Source of the DNA: Cyclobacterium lianum
GTDB lineage: Bacteria; Bacteroidota; Bacteroidia; Cytophagales; Cyclobacteriaceae
Direction of reading: 5' to 3'
Length of the DNA stretch: 64,000 nucleotides
NCBI RefSeq assembly: GCF_900143075.1
Contig: NZ_FRCY01000002.1
Location: 1 to 64,000 of the forward strand
The notes below the pieces were generated by a model, which saw only the letters and a program-made list of their open reading frames with translations, ran no database searches and had not been told where the DNA came from. Shown here piece by piece: positions 16,001-23,971 of this stretch. A program made the position numbers and the translations under genes. The stretch's first letter is position 1. Each line of letters opens with the position of its first letter.

Positions 16001-17874
16001 TCAGGGGGAAATGCGTTAAGATTTACGGAAGTTTCCAGGATATACATATGTCTAAAACCCTGGAAATACGCATTCAGGAAATATTGGATAGTATTTCCGA
16101 TGCGTTTTATGCTGTAGACGGGGATTGGAACTTCACCTATTTTAACAGAGAAGCTGAAAATCTGCTTCAGAAAAAAGCTCCCGAAGTAATTGGTAAGAGT
16201 ATCTGGAAGGAATTTCCGGCCGCCATCGATACTTCCCTGGACAGCATCTACCACCGGGTAGTATTGACCAAACAACCGACCTCGTTTGAATACTTTTTCC
16301 CCGGAGATGGAAATTGGTATGAGGTGAATGTTTACCCCTCTGCTGACGGTCTTTCGGCTTATTTCAAAAACATCAATGAACGGAAGCAGGCAGCAGTAGC
16401 ACTGGAGAAGGCCTATCAGGAAAAAAATGATATCCTTGAAAGTATTGGAGACGCTTTTTTTAGTGTGAATAGAAATTGGAAGGTCACTTATTGGAACAGG
16501 GAAGCCGAAAATTTTCTGGGGCGCAAACGAGCCGATATTCTTGGGGAAAATTTATGGGACAAGTATGCAGATGCCATTGATTCGGAGTTTTATCACCAAT
16601 ACCATTACGCATTGGAAAAAGGTGAAAAAGTAAATTTTGAAGCATTTTATCCTACCGTGCAGAAATGGTTTGGTGTATCGGCATATCCGTCCAAAGACGG
16701 TTTATCGGTCTATTTCAAAGATATCACCCTGCGCAAGCAAGCAGACATTCGACTAAAACAAGCCAACGAGCGTTTTGAAAAAGTCGCTGAAGCTACAAAT
16801 GACGCAATCTGGGACTGGAACCTTGCTGCAAATACCTTGTATTGGGGTGGAGGGTTTGAAAAATTATTTGGGTACCAGACCCAGAAAATCATCCCCACTG
16901 AAGAATCCTGGTACAATTGCATCCATCCGGATGACAGGGAACGCGTAAAATCCAGCAGAGATGAAACATTAATAAATCCGGAACGCCACACCTGGACGGC
17001 CGAATACCGCTTCCAGAATATTGATGACAGCTTTTCAGATATCATCGACCGGGGAAAGATCATCAGGGATCGGCAGGGAAAGGCCATTCGCATGGTTGGC
17101 GCAATGACTGATATAACCGAGCGCAAGCGATTCGAACAGCAGTTGCTGGAATTGAACCAGTCACTGAAGCAATATACGCACGAATTAGAGCTTACCAATG
17201 AGCAACTGGAACAGTTCGCTTTCATCGCATCCCATGATTTGCAGGAGCCATTGAGGATGATTTCCAGTTTTATGGATCAGCTAAAAAGAAAGTATGGCGA
17301 CCGAATTGACGAGAAGGGTCACCAATACATTCACTATGCTACCGATGGTGCTAAGCGTATGAAGCAAATCATCCTGGACCTTTTGGAATACTCCCGAGCC
17401 GGAAAACTGGCCACCCATACAGAAAAAATCAAACTCAGCGAACTGATCGGTGACTATCAACTTTTAAGAAGAAAAATCATTGCCGAAAAATCAGTGAAAT
17501 TATCGCAGGGAAAGCTCCCGGAAGTGCAGGCATACAAGGCACCGCTTACCCAAACGCTGCATTGCTTACTGGATAACGCCATCAAATATTCCAGGGAGCA
17601 CCACAATCCCGAAATAAACCTGCATGTTGAAGACCATGATGACTTTTGGAAGGTATGTATTGCAGATCGTGGAATCGGTATAGATCCCAAATATTTTGAA
17701 AAAATCTTTATTATTTTCCAGCGGTTACATAACCGGGAACAATATTCCGGCACAGGCATTGGGCTCTCCATTGCCAAAAAACATGTCGAATCCTGGGGCG
17801 GAAAAATCTGGCTGGAATCTACGCCTGGCAAAGGCTCAGAATTTTATTTTACCATACCTAAAACCAAAATTTAG
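13051..17874 (+). CDS. Histidine kinase with eleven PAS-like domains
   Basis: About 1607 residues from ATG 13051 (TTG 13024 is a less likely start). There are no membrane segments, so the sensor is cytoplasmic. Eleven PAS-like units follow each other, most ending in the usual PAC phrase (DITRQKEVE, DITERKLAE, EITAQKQEE, DITEQKK, DIHDRKEAE, DITNEAR, NINERKQ, DITLRKQ, DITERKRF). Several repeat IGxWELDL with YWS/FWS, a PAS_3-like subtype. A short coiled coil leads to HisKA with phospho-accepting His in FIASHDLQEPLR (about 1394), then N-box DNAIKYS (about 1507), DRGIGID and GTGIGLSIAKKHVESWGG. No receiver domain and no response regulator lie nearby, so the partner is elsewhere. Such domain number suggests tandem duplication and integration of many signals. 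Confidence 0.93.
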   Translation: MHQQNQDYSSFFHFNPVPCWVFDPLTFKIQEVNLAALRQYGYTAEEFLKLNLRDLHADQEIMRWLDSQNGTEKQEGNIPLGVCTHRNKSGEPMRMEVHVQRMSLQTSGLMIAMCRKVSAEEKQHNRLPEAEKMLSAVSNIGRLGYWRLDLDGRTLAWTEEVYRIWGRQPEDFAPTYDNFYQTIHPEDRDAFGKEQWQAFEGRKNLDFVHRILLPDQEIRWVHERGRLIKDSQGIPIAFEGTVQDITRQKEVERQLIQTSKKLSESEKRFRIAQEISPDGFTIFRPIKNKNGSVEDFIWIFENQAVAEINGTDPNKIIGKKLLEQFPKHRATSLFEAYVEVAITGKSRIIDEVYTGEIVPTPAWLRLVIVPMGGDIAILTQDITERKLAEDALRESEARFRTIFEIASLGIAQVDVSDGRIILVNSFYESITGYSNEALLQMNFPDLTHPDDRQKDWELFCRAARGEEEYRNEKRYIKKDGTIIWVRVHVAFIRDQSGKPKHTVAICEEITAQKQEEQRLRLLENDLSHLYQATPDVLCLTDLHGNFLKINKAGCELLGYSEEEILHHPFEEFVHPEDRDYSLRELKKVSGGENSFKFENRILTKAGNVISLSWTSNIATEDGLIYATAKDITEQKKLRELNRQASKLARIGSWEIDLAGNALFWSDMVYELHDTDPDSFEPDLKTAINFYREDFLEMVNEKVNQCQFEGVPFDFEAVLVTAKQREKWVRVIGHAEMVEGRCQRIFGSFQDIHDRKEAEFRLQSLADNLPGVVFQYHRYPDGSDALKYVTKGSLPVWGFSPEEVIANNRLVWDQISAAGDLAAVQESIVNAIKTKTKWTARWKYVLPSGEIRTHLGNGSPRFLADGSVAFNSVILDITNEARNEELLEQATDMAQIGSWELDLVNPDNDAMYWSPMTRKIIEVDEQYNPSLTGGFEFYIEKSKSLIQSAVDRLILDGKEFDEELLIRTGTGKEKWIRCIGKSERIRGKCVKIYGSFQDIHMSKTLEIRIQEILDSISDAFYAVDGDWNFTYFNREAENLLQKKAPEVIGKSIWKEFPAAIDTSLDSIYHRVVLTKQPTSFEYFFPGDGNWYEVNVYPSADGLSAYFKNINERKQAAVALEKAYQEKNDILESIGDAFFSVNRNWKVTYWNREAENFLGRKRADILGENLWDKYADAIDSEFYHQYHYALEKGEKVNFEAFYPTVQKWFGVSAYPSKDGLSVYFKDITLRKQADIRLKQANERFEKVAEATNDAIWDWNLAANTLYWGGGFEKLFGYQTQKIIPTEESWYNCIHPDDRERVKSSRDETLINPERHTWTAEYRFQNIDDSFSDIIDRGKIIRDRQGKAIRMVGAMTDITERKRFEQQLLELNQSLKQYTHELELTNEQLEQFAFIASHDLQEPLRMISSFMDQLKRKYGDRIDEKGHQYIHYATDGAKRMKQIILDLLEYSRAGKLATHTEKIKLSELIGDYQLLRRKIIAEKSVKLSQGKLPEVQAYKAPLTQTLHCLLDNAIKYSREHHNPEINLHVEDHDDFWKVCIADRGIGIDPKYFEKIFIIFQRLHNREQYSGTGIGLSIAKKHVESWGGKIWLESTPGKGSEFYFTIPKTKI

Positions 17875-18016
17875 CCCGCAGACTTGAATGGTCATTTATG
17901 TTGGCCAGGCAGAAAATGCTTGAATCCTGGAGAGAGCGATATTTCTTAACTACCTTTATGGAATACCGGTCTGGCAAAAAATAAATGATCCAAAGCTGAA
18001 AACGAGAACATCAATA

Positions 18017-21000
18017 ATGAAAGTAGATTTCCCCATCATTGCCATCGGAGCTTCAGCAGGAGGGCTGGAGCCACTGGAACTGTTTTTTGAACAAGCCAAA
18101 CCCGATTCGCCCTTTGCCTACATACTGATCCAACACCTGGCACCTAACCACAAGAGCCTGATGGATGAGCTACTCTCCCGGCACACCGCCCTTCCCATCA
18201 GAATAATTGCCCATGACATGCCCCTGGAAAAAGGAACCATCTACCTCAATCCACCAAAAATGTTTGTCAGTCTCCGGGAAGGAAAATTTTCATTGCACGA
18301 AAAAGAAGACCGTCGCCTGAGTTTTCCCATCAGCAGCTTCTTCAGTTCGCTGGCCCTGCACCAGCATGAGCAAGCCTGTGCGATTGTGCTCTCCGGTACT
18401 GGAAGTGATGGATCAGAAGGAGTCAAACACATCAAGGAAAAGGGCGGTCTGGTGTTGGTGCAGGATCCGGAATCCAGCAAATTTGACGGGATGCCCAAAA
18501 ATGCGATCAACACCGGAGCTATTGATAAGGTGTGCCATGTAGCGCAGATGCATGAGGAATTGGAAGCTTACTTTTCCAACAAGGAGATGTTGGTCGGGGC
18601 GGAGTTAGAATCTGACAATACCAAATCAGTAATCGCAAACATTTTGGATAGTATCCTGAAACAAACACAGGTAGATTTTACAGGGTACAAATATACTACA
18701 GTAAGCAGAAGAATAAGCCGCAGGATGAGTTTGCTGGGCTACTCCGCCATGACAGATTATCTTTCCAATCTTGAGAAAAATCCTACCGAGGCCCATATGC
18801 TGTCCCGTGAGTTACTGATTGGGGTGACCCGTTTTTTCAGAGATGAGGAAGCATTTGAGGCACTCAGAAACAAAGTAATCCCCCGGCTGCTGGAAAAAAA
18901 CCGGGACACGAAATCTCTTCGCATATGGGTGGCTGCCTGCTCCACAGGAGAGGAGGCCTACTCTATTGCCATATTGATCAAGGATTATTTACGCCTGCAC
19001 CGCCTTCAGTACGATGTGAGCATCTTTGCTACTGATCTGGACAAACAAGCTATAAAGCTAGCTGCCAACCGGGTTTTTCCGGAAAATATCAGTTCGGAAA
19101 TCCCACCTGAATACCTGAGCACCTATTTCATCCCCCACCGGTCGGGTTATACCATTGCCAAGGAAATACGGGAAATGATTGTATTTTCGGCCCACAACCT
19201 GATACAGGATCCTCCTTTCAACAAAATAGACATGCTCTGTTGCAGAAATTTCCTGATATACCTCAACGACCGGGTGCAGCAACAGCTCTTTTCGATATTT
19301 CAATATGCGCTAAAAGATCAGGGTATATTGTTCCTGGGGTCAAGTGAATCTCTGGGCAAATCCCTTGATGAATTTATCGAGTTTGACAAAGTCAATAAAA
19401 TTTTTCTCAACCGGGAAAATAAAAAGTTTATACAGCAGGTCCGTTCACCAAAAACCAGGTCTCTGACTTCCAATGGGCCCTCCCCTCAGATCAATAAACC
19501 TACCCAAATGCCCGCTGCCGGAAGGAATAAATTGATCAATGACATACAGCACACGCTCATTCAGGCATACGTACCGGATTCTGTCGTCACGGATCAGGAC
19601 TTTAATCTGATACACACTACCGGAAATGCCAATCTTTGGCTACAGCTCCCCTCCGGAGAGGTTAGTTCCAATGTAATGAAAATGCTTCCCGAATCTCTCG
19701 CAGTACCCCTGGAAGTCGTGGCCAACAAGGTCATTCAATCTGGCAAGCCCATCACCCTGGACAATGTAGCGGTCGGATCCGAGCTCAATTCCTATTTCAA
19801 CGACCATAAATCCATTAAAGTCACTGTTCGTAAAGCACCACTTAAAGAAAAGACTGACTATCTGCTGATCACCTTTGAATCGGATAGCAGCCTGGATGGG
19901 CCGGGAGAAACGACCTCTATTGATATGGGCACAGCTTCGATTGAGAAAATCGCCATATTGGAACGGGAGCTCCGCGTCAATAAGGAGACATTACAAACCA
20001 CAATTGAGGAACTTGAATCCAGCAATGAAGAACTGCAGGCCGCAAATGAAGAACTCCAGAGCTCAAATGAGGAGCTGGAATCTGTTAATGAAGAACTTTA
20101 CACCGTAAATGCAGAATACCAGCAGAAAAACCAGGAACTTTTGGAAGCCAATAATGACCTCAGCAACCTCATTCATAGCACAGAGATCGCTTTGTTGTTT
20201 CTGGATACGCATTTGAATATCCGCAAATTCACCCCTGAGATCAAGAAGATCATGAACCTGATGCCTCATGATATCGGGCGAAACATCAGTCACTTCAGAG
20301 GCAAAATTCAACTGGAGGATTTCATGGACCGCATAGAAGAAGTCTATTCCAGCCTGGTTCCTTTTCAGGCAGAAATAAAGGACAACAAAGAAAACGAATA
20401 CTTACTAAAAATATCTCCGTTTAAGACGCCCAAAAATGAAATTCAGGGAGTCATTCTGGTCTTTGTAGACATATCACGCAGCAACACCATACAGCGAGCC
20501 CTGGCGGTATCTGATCAAAACCTGGCAGACCTACAGGAACGACATGCCAGCCAGAAAGAGATATTCGAAGTCATCACCAAAAATCTGCGTGATCTGGTGA
20601 CCATCATCAGTCCAGATGGAGAGATAGCCTATTGTTCACCTTCTGCCTATGATATTACCGGGTTTAGATTGGAAGACATGCATGGGATGAACTTCCTCGC
20701 CCAGGTTGCGGATCCCAGGCAGCGGGAGCACTGGAGAAGGGCCATTGAGGGCCTCACCAAAAACCAGGATCCGGGATTGCTGCACTTCAAGTTTAAGACT
20801 GCAAACGGAACGCTGCGCTGGATGGAATCCAATCTGAACCTGCTGGAGTATTCGAATGGTAAACAACCCAGGATACTGATCACCACCCGTGACATCCATC
20901 AGCGGAAACTCGACGAAATAGAAAAATACAAGCTGGCACTCATTGCGGAACAAACCGGCAATGCAGTCCTGATCACGGATACGGCCGGAAAGATCACCTT

Positions 21001-22018
21001 CGCCAATAATGCCTTTGAGAAAATGACAGGCTATCAGGCCTTCGAAACCATAGGGCTGATTCCTGGAAGATTCCTGCAGGGCGAAGAAAGCGAGCCTGAA
21101 ATAATAAAAATCATGTCCGAGGCCATCAGAAAAATACAGCCATTCGATGTAGAACTGATCAACTACACCAAATTCGGCAGCAAGTATATTGTCCGGATCC
21201 AGGCTGAACCCATGTACGATTACGACAAACAATTTATAGGCTTTTTTTCTATTCAGACGGACGTCACCCACCAAAAAAATCAGTTCGAGGAAATCCACAA
21301 GCTGAACCTGAAAATCAAAGAACAAAACACAAAACTGGAAGAAGTCAATACAGCTCTGGAAGAATTTGCCTATGTGGCCTCTCACGACCTAAAAACCCCG
21401 GTAAGGAATATCCGGGGTCTGCTGGATATCATCCAGAAAAAGGGAGAGCAACTAGCCCGGGATAAACGGGATCATTACTTTCACATCATTTACAATGCCT
21501 CAGGGGAATTGAATAAAATGATCGATAACCTCTTGGAGTATTCCAGGACCGGTACTTCACAGGAAATCTGGGAGCAAGTGTCACTACCCAAACTGGTGAA
21601 AGACGTCATCAGTCAGTTTGGGAAGGAGCTGGAGAGTTCTGGCGGCAAAATTCGCATGGACCTGCAGGTCGATCAGCTGCAGGTGTATCCCATACTCTTC
21701 AAGCGTCTGCTCACCAACCTGATCGGCAATGCCTTGAAATACCGACAGGCTGCTCCTCCTGAGATAAAAATCTCCTGCCAGAAAAGCGATTCCGAGACCG
21801 TGATTTTCCAGGTAGCAGACAATGGGCTCGGTATTCCTGAGGATCAGTTTGACAATATTTTCAAAATTTTCAAATCGCTTAACCCCAATAAAGACAGCAA
21901 CGGGATAGGGCTTTCGGTCAGTAAGAAAATTGTTGAATTACATGGAGGTAGGATTTGGCTGGCCTCGAAACTGGGTGAGGGAACTACCTTTTTCTTTGAA
22001 ATTAAAAACCAGGCATGA
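18017..22018 (+). CDS. CheB-CheR-PAS-histidine kinase fusion
   Basis: A single protein of 1333 residues. Residues 1-190 are a CheB methylesterase domain without receiver: GASAGG (Ser 12-14 region), IQHLAPNH and SGTGSDGSEG carry the Ser-His-Asp set. Residues about 205-475 are a CheR methyltransferase: GVTRFFRDEEAF, WVAACSTGEEAYSIA, IFATDLD and MLCCRNFLIYL. A heptad-like coiled coil of repeated SSNEELQ units spans about 655-720. PAS-like domains follow (about 720-1085), then HisKA with YVASHDLKTPVRN (His about 1123) and an HATPase (DNGLGIPEDQF, GIGLSVSKKIVELHGG). No chemoreceptor gene is near. Related fusions occur in non-flagellated bacteria and probably act in signalling other than flagellar chemotaxis. 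It follows the 11-PAS kinase by 142 bases in the same direction. Confidence 0.93.
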   Translation: MKVDFPIIAIGASAGGLEPLELFFEQAKPDSPFAYILIQHLAPNHKSLMDELLSRHTALPIRIIAHDMPLEKGTIYLNPPKMFVSLREGKFSLHEKEDRRLSFPISSFFSSLALHQHEQACAIVLSGTGSDGSEGVKHIKEKGGLVLVQDPESSKFDGMPKNAINTGAIDKVCHVAQMHEELEAYFSNKEMLVGAELESDNTKSVIANILDSILKQTQVDFTGYKYTTVSRRISRRMSLLGYSAMTDYLSNLEKNPTEAHMLSRELLIGVTRFFRDEEAFEALRNKVIPRLLEKNRDTKSLRIWVAACSTGEEAYSIAILIKDYLRLHRLQYDVSIFATDLDKQAIKLAANRVFPENISSEIPPEYLSTYFIPHRSGYTIAKEIREMIVFSAHNLIQDPPFNKIDMLCCRNFLIYLNDRVQQQLFSIFQYALKDQGILFLGSSESLGKSLDEFIEFDKVNKIFLNRENKKFIQQVRSPKTRSLTSNGPSPQINKPTQMPAAGRNKLINDIQHTLIQAYVPDSVVTDQDFNLIHTTGNANLWLQLPSGEVSSNVMKMLPESLAVPLEVVANKVIQSGKPITLDNVAVGSELNSYFNDHKSIKVTVRKAPLKEKTDYLLITFESDSSLDGPGETTSIDMGTASIEKIAILERELRVNKETLQTTIEELESSNEELQAANEELQSSNEELESVNEELYTVNAEYQQKNQELLEANNDLSNLIHSTEIALLFLDTHLNIRKFTPEIKKIMNLMPHDIGRNISHFRGKIQLEDFMDRIEEVYSSLVPFQAEIKDNKENEYLLKISPFKTPKNEIQGVILVFVDISRSNTIQRALAVSDQNLADLQERHASQKEIFEVITKNLRDLVTIISPDGEIAYCSPSAYDITGFRLEDMHGMNFLAQVADPRQREHWRRAIEGLTKNQDPGLLHFKFKTANGTLRWMESNLNLLEYSNGKQPRILITTRDIHQRKLDEIEKYKLALIAEQTGNAVLITDTAGKITFANNAFEKMTGYQAFETIGLIPGRFLQGEESEPEIIKIMSEAIRKIQPFDVELINYTKFGSKYIVRIQAEPMYDYDKQFIGFFSIQTDVTHQKNQFEEIHKLNLKIKEQNTKLEEVNTALEEFAYVASHDLKTPVRNIRGLLDIIQKKGEQLARDKRDHYFHIIYNASGELNKMIDNLLEYSRTGTSQEIWEQVSLPKLVKDVISQFGKELESSGGKIRMDLQVDQLQVYPILFKRLLTNLIGNALKYRQAAPPEIKISCQKSDSETVIFQVADNGLGIPEDQFDNIFKIFKSLNPNKDSNGIGLSVSKKIVELHGGRIWLASKLGEGTTFFFEIKNQA

Positions 22019-22085
22019 TCTGAGATAAGCCAATATTAAAATCAACATTTCAGTGACAGTCCTCCATTTCTGTAAAACCGATACA

Positions 22086-22202
22086 ATGAAAGCAGCAAGC
22101 TTTGAAAAATACGGGATACCGGAAAAAGTACTTGGGATATCCCAGCTCATTGCCCCTATACCCCCCAGGCAAGGCAGCTATTGGTTTGCCTGGCGGACTT
22201 AG
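22086..22202 (+). pseudogene. Scrap of the start of a zinc-type alcohol dehydrogenase/quinone reductase
   Basis: A 38-residue frame beginning MKAASFEKYGIPEKVLGISQ, the classical opening of the medium-chain dehydrogenase/quinone oxidoreductase family (MKAAxxEKYGxPEVL). After about 20 residues the match ends and the frame stops at 22200-22202. Its tail overlaps a palindrome, CCAGGCAA and TTGCCTGG around 22165-22194. It is read as the 5' end of a deleted gene. The rest of 22019-22345 has no gene. Confidence 0.5.
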
Positions 22203-22345
22203 CGAGCAGCGATTACGACTGTAGCCCGGATCGTGGCAAACCTGCCAGTTTGATAATCCTGCTATTGTTAGGCAAAATGGATTTACTGTATTTATTTTTT
22301 CATTCGTGTCATATATCTGCGTGAAAACGACACCAATAGGCAAGT

Positions 22346-22840
22346 ATGACAAGAGACCAACTTGAAACAGTCGTAAAATCCCTGCATATGGATGCGTTTG
22401 TATGGGCAAGGCAATGTTGTGGCTTTGACGGAGAAATGGCCCGGGATGTCCTGCAGCTGGTTTACCTGAAGATATTGGAAGGAAAGGCAACCTTCCACAA
22501 CCAATCGACAGTAAAAACCTGGTTGTTTTCCGTCATCAGGTATACTTCGATGGAATGGGCACGGAAAACCCGGGTTGAAAATCCGCTCCCGGAGATCATG
22601 GAGATAGCCGATCATTCGTCCGACGATCCTGAAGAGGTCTCTCACGAAGCACTTTTATTATTGCTTCCTGAAAGGCAGAAAGAAGTGCTGCTTTTGACTT
22701 TCTACCATGGTCTAACCCTTGAAAAAGCAGCTGGTATCATGCAGGTAAGTCTCGGAACAGCCCGTACACACTATGCACGGGGGAAGAATAATTTAAAAAG
22801 TATGATATTAAAACGAAGGAAACATGAAGACTGCAGATAA
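22346..22840 (+). CDS. ECF-type RNA polymerase sigma factor
   Basis: 164 residues with the two sigma-70 domains of an extracytoplasmic-function factor: region 2 (MARDVLQLVYLKILEG, then VKTWLFSVIRYTSMEWAR, about 30-72) and region 4 (LPERQKEVLLLTFYHGLTLE, then GTARTHYARGKNNLK, about 108-155). It overlaps the next gene by 17 bases, which points to translational coupling with its likely anti-sigma partner, and the third gene follows within 20 bases. ECF factors commonly drive their own operon; the AT-rich sequence just upstream would hold the promoter, but no motif can be assigned by eye. Confidence 0.88.
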   Translation: MTRDQLETVVKSLHMDAFVWARQCCGFDGEMARDVLQLVYLKILEGKATFHNQSTVKTWLFSVIRYTSMEWARKTRVENPLPEIMEIADHSSDDPEEVSHEALLLLLPERQKEVLLLTFYHGLTLEKAAGIMQVSLGTARTHYARGKNNLKSMILKRRKHEDCR

Positions 22841-23153
22841 ATCAAGGGATCCGGTGCTTGAAGAATTCTTTGCAGCATACAGACGGCAGGACCGGCATTT
22901 GTCGATTCCGGTATTTCCAAAAAGCCCTAAGAATATTAGAAAGAGGACGCTTGCCGTATTGGGGATAGCAGCTTCCATATCGATTGCGTTATTCTATTTC
23001 CCAAAAGCAGAAGAAGACATCTCCCTGGATCGGAACCTGTTGATCATTTCGCTTGAAAAAAACGAGGAACAGGATCCAACCATTGTCGTAACAACAACTA
23101 CCTCCATGGACATCTGGGAATCGCCCACCGAATCCCTGTTAACCGAATTTTAA
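22824..23153 (+). CDS. Single-pass membrane protein, probable anti-sigma factor
   Basis: 109 residues: a cytoplasmic stretch of about 38 residues (DPVLEEFFAAYRRQDRHL), one membrane helix (TLAVLGIAASISIALFYF, about 43-60) and a periplasmic tail ending in a Thr-rich segment. Position, overlap with the sigma gene and topology fit an anti-sigma factor that holds the sigma at the membrane. It lacks the HxxxCxxC zinc motif of ZAS-type factors, and I recognise no named family, so the role is inferred from context. Confidence 0.6.
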   Translation: MKTADKSRDPVLEEFFAAYRRQDRHLSIPVFPKSPKNIRKRTLAVLGIAASISIALFYFPKAEEDISLDRNLLIISLEKNEEQDPTIVVTTTTSMDIWESPTESLLTEF

Positions 23154-23170
23154 CAAAACTCCTGACTAAA

Positions 23171-23824
23171 ATGAAAACTGTATTTGTATTGCTTTTGCTC
23201 CTGCTGGCTAATTTCACTCATGCCCAGGATCTGTTTCAAGATCACCTTTACGCTGCAGACCTGGTCATGAGTCAACGTGATAAAATTAATCTTACGGATC
23301 AGCAGGCAACTGCCATTAAGGAAATTCACAGCAAAAACGCAGGGGAATTCAGCGTCCTTAAATGGGATCTGGAAGCCGCTACCTCCGGGCTAAAAGAACT
23401 TATGGATAACACCAAAGTAGACATGCATGCAATTGAAAAGCAAATGGACAAGGTGCTCTCCCTGGAAAACCAACTAAAAAAACTACAGCTTGGTACCTTA
23501 GTGGCTATTAAAAACGAACTGACTGAGCAGCAGCAACAACAACTGGATAAAACCAAACCCGGAGGAGCCGTAAACGTGATCGGATACGGAAACAACAATT
23601 TCACCAATAAAAACCAATCCATCCGAATCGTAGATAGCAACGGAGGCAATGACAATCCACTGTATCTGGTCATTGACGATGGCAAGGAGAAAATGGTCGA
23701 AAACCTTACTGCCATACAGCCGGATGATATTGAAAGTGTTTCGGTACTAAAGGGACCCAGCGCAGTCAAAAAGTATGGTGCGAAAGGGAAAAACGGGGTC
23801 GTGGTTATTACTTTAAAGCAGTAG
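23171..23824 (+). CDS. Secreted Spy/CpxP-like protein with TonB-plug-like C-terminal tail
   Basis: 217 residues with signal peptide MKTVFVLLLLLLANFTHAQ. The N-terminal half is helical and carries two LTxxQ motifs (LTDQQ about 38, LTEQQ about 117), the signature of Spy/CpxP periplasmic chaperone or metal-sensing proteins. The C-terminal quarter (about 160-217: NPLYLVIDDGK, IQPDDIESVSVLKGPSA, YGAKGKNGVVVI) looks like the conserved plug segment of SusC/RagA TonB receptors, also found as tails in other Bacteroidota envelope proteins. It is the last gene of the sigma/anti-sigma operon and is a likely sensor or effector of that regulon. The link of the two halves is what is unusual. Confidence 0.75.
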   Translation: MKTVFVLLLLLLANFTHAQDLFQDHLYAADLVMSQRDKINLTDQQATAIKEIHSKNAGEFSVLKWDLEAATSGLKELMDNTKVDMHAIEKQMDKVLSLENQLKKLQLGTLVAIKNELTEQQQQQLDKTKPGGAVNVIGYGNNNFTNKNQSIRIVDSNGGNDNPLYLVIDDGKEKMVENLTAIQPDDIESVSVLKGPSAVKKYGAKGKNGVVVITLKQ

Positions 23825-23906
23825 ACCGTTCAATACTAGTCCTTCCCAGGGAAAAAACCGGGTAATCATGTGATTTATTAGCACACTTTAAATCCAGGAT
23901 CGTTAA

Positions 23907-23933
23907 CCGACAGCGGGTTTCGCCAGCAGTCGG
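23907..23933. other. GC-rich hairpin between convergent genes
   Basis: CCGAC (23907-23911) pairs with GTCGG (23929-23933), with further partial pairing inside. It sits between the Spy-like gene and the convergent propeller remnant. No T-run follows closely, so it may be only a weak terminator. Confidence 0.3.
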
Positions 23934-23971
23934 AATGGAGAGGTTTTAAAAAAACCAGCCGAAATTCAGCT

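Noticed and set aside
20636-21385. A 249-residue minus-strand frame inside the CheB-CheR fusion gene
   Set aside because: Antisense to conserved PAS coding sequence and without any family pattern.
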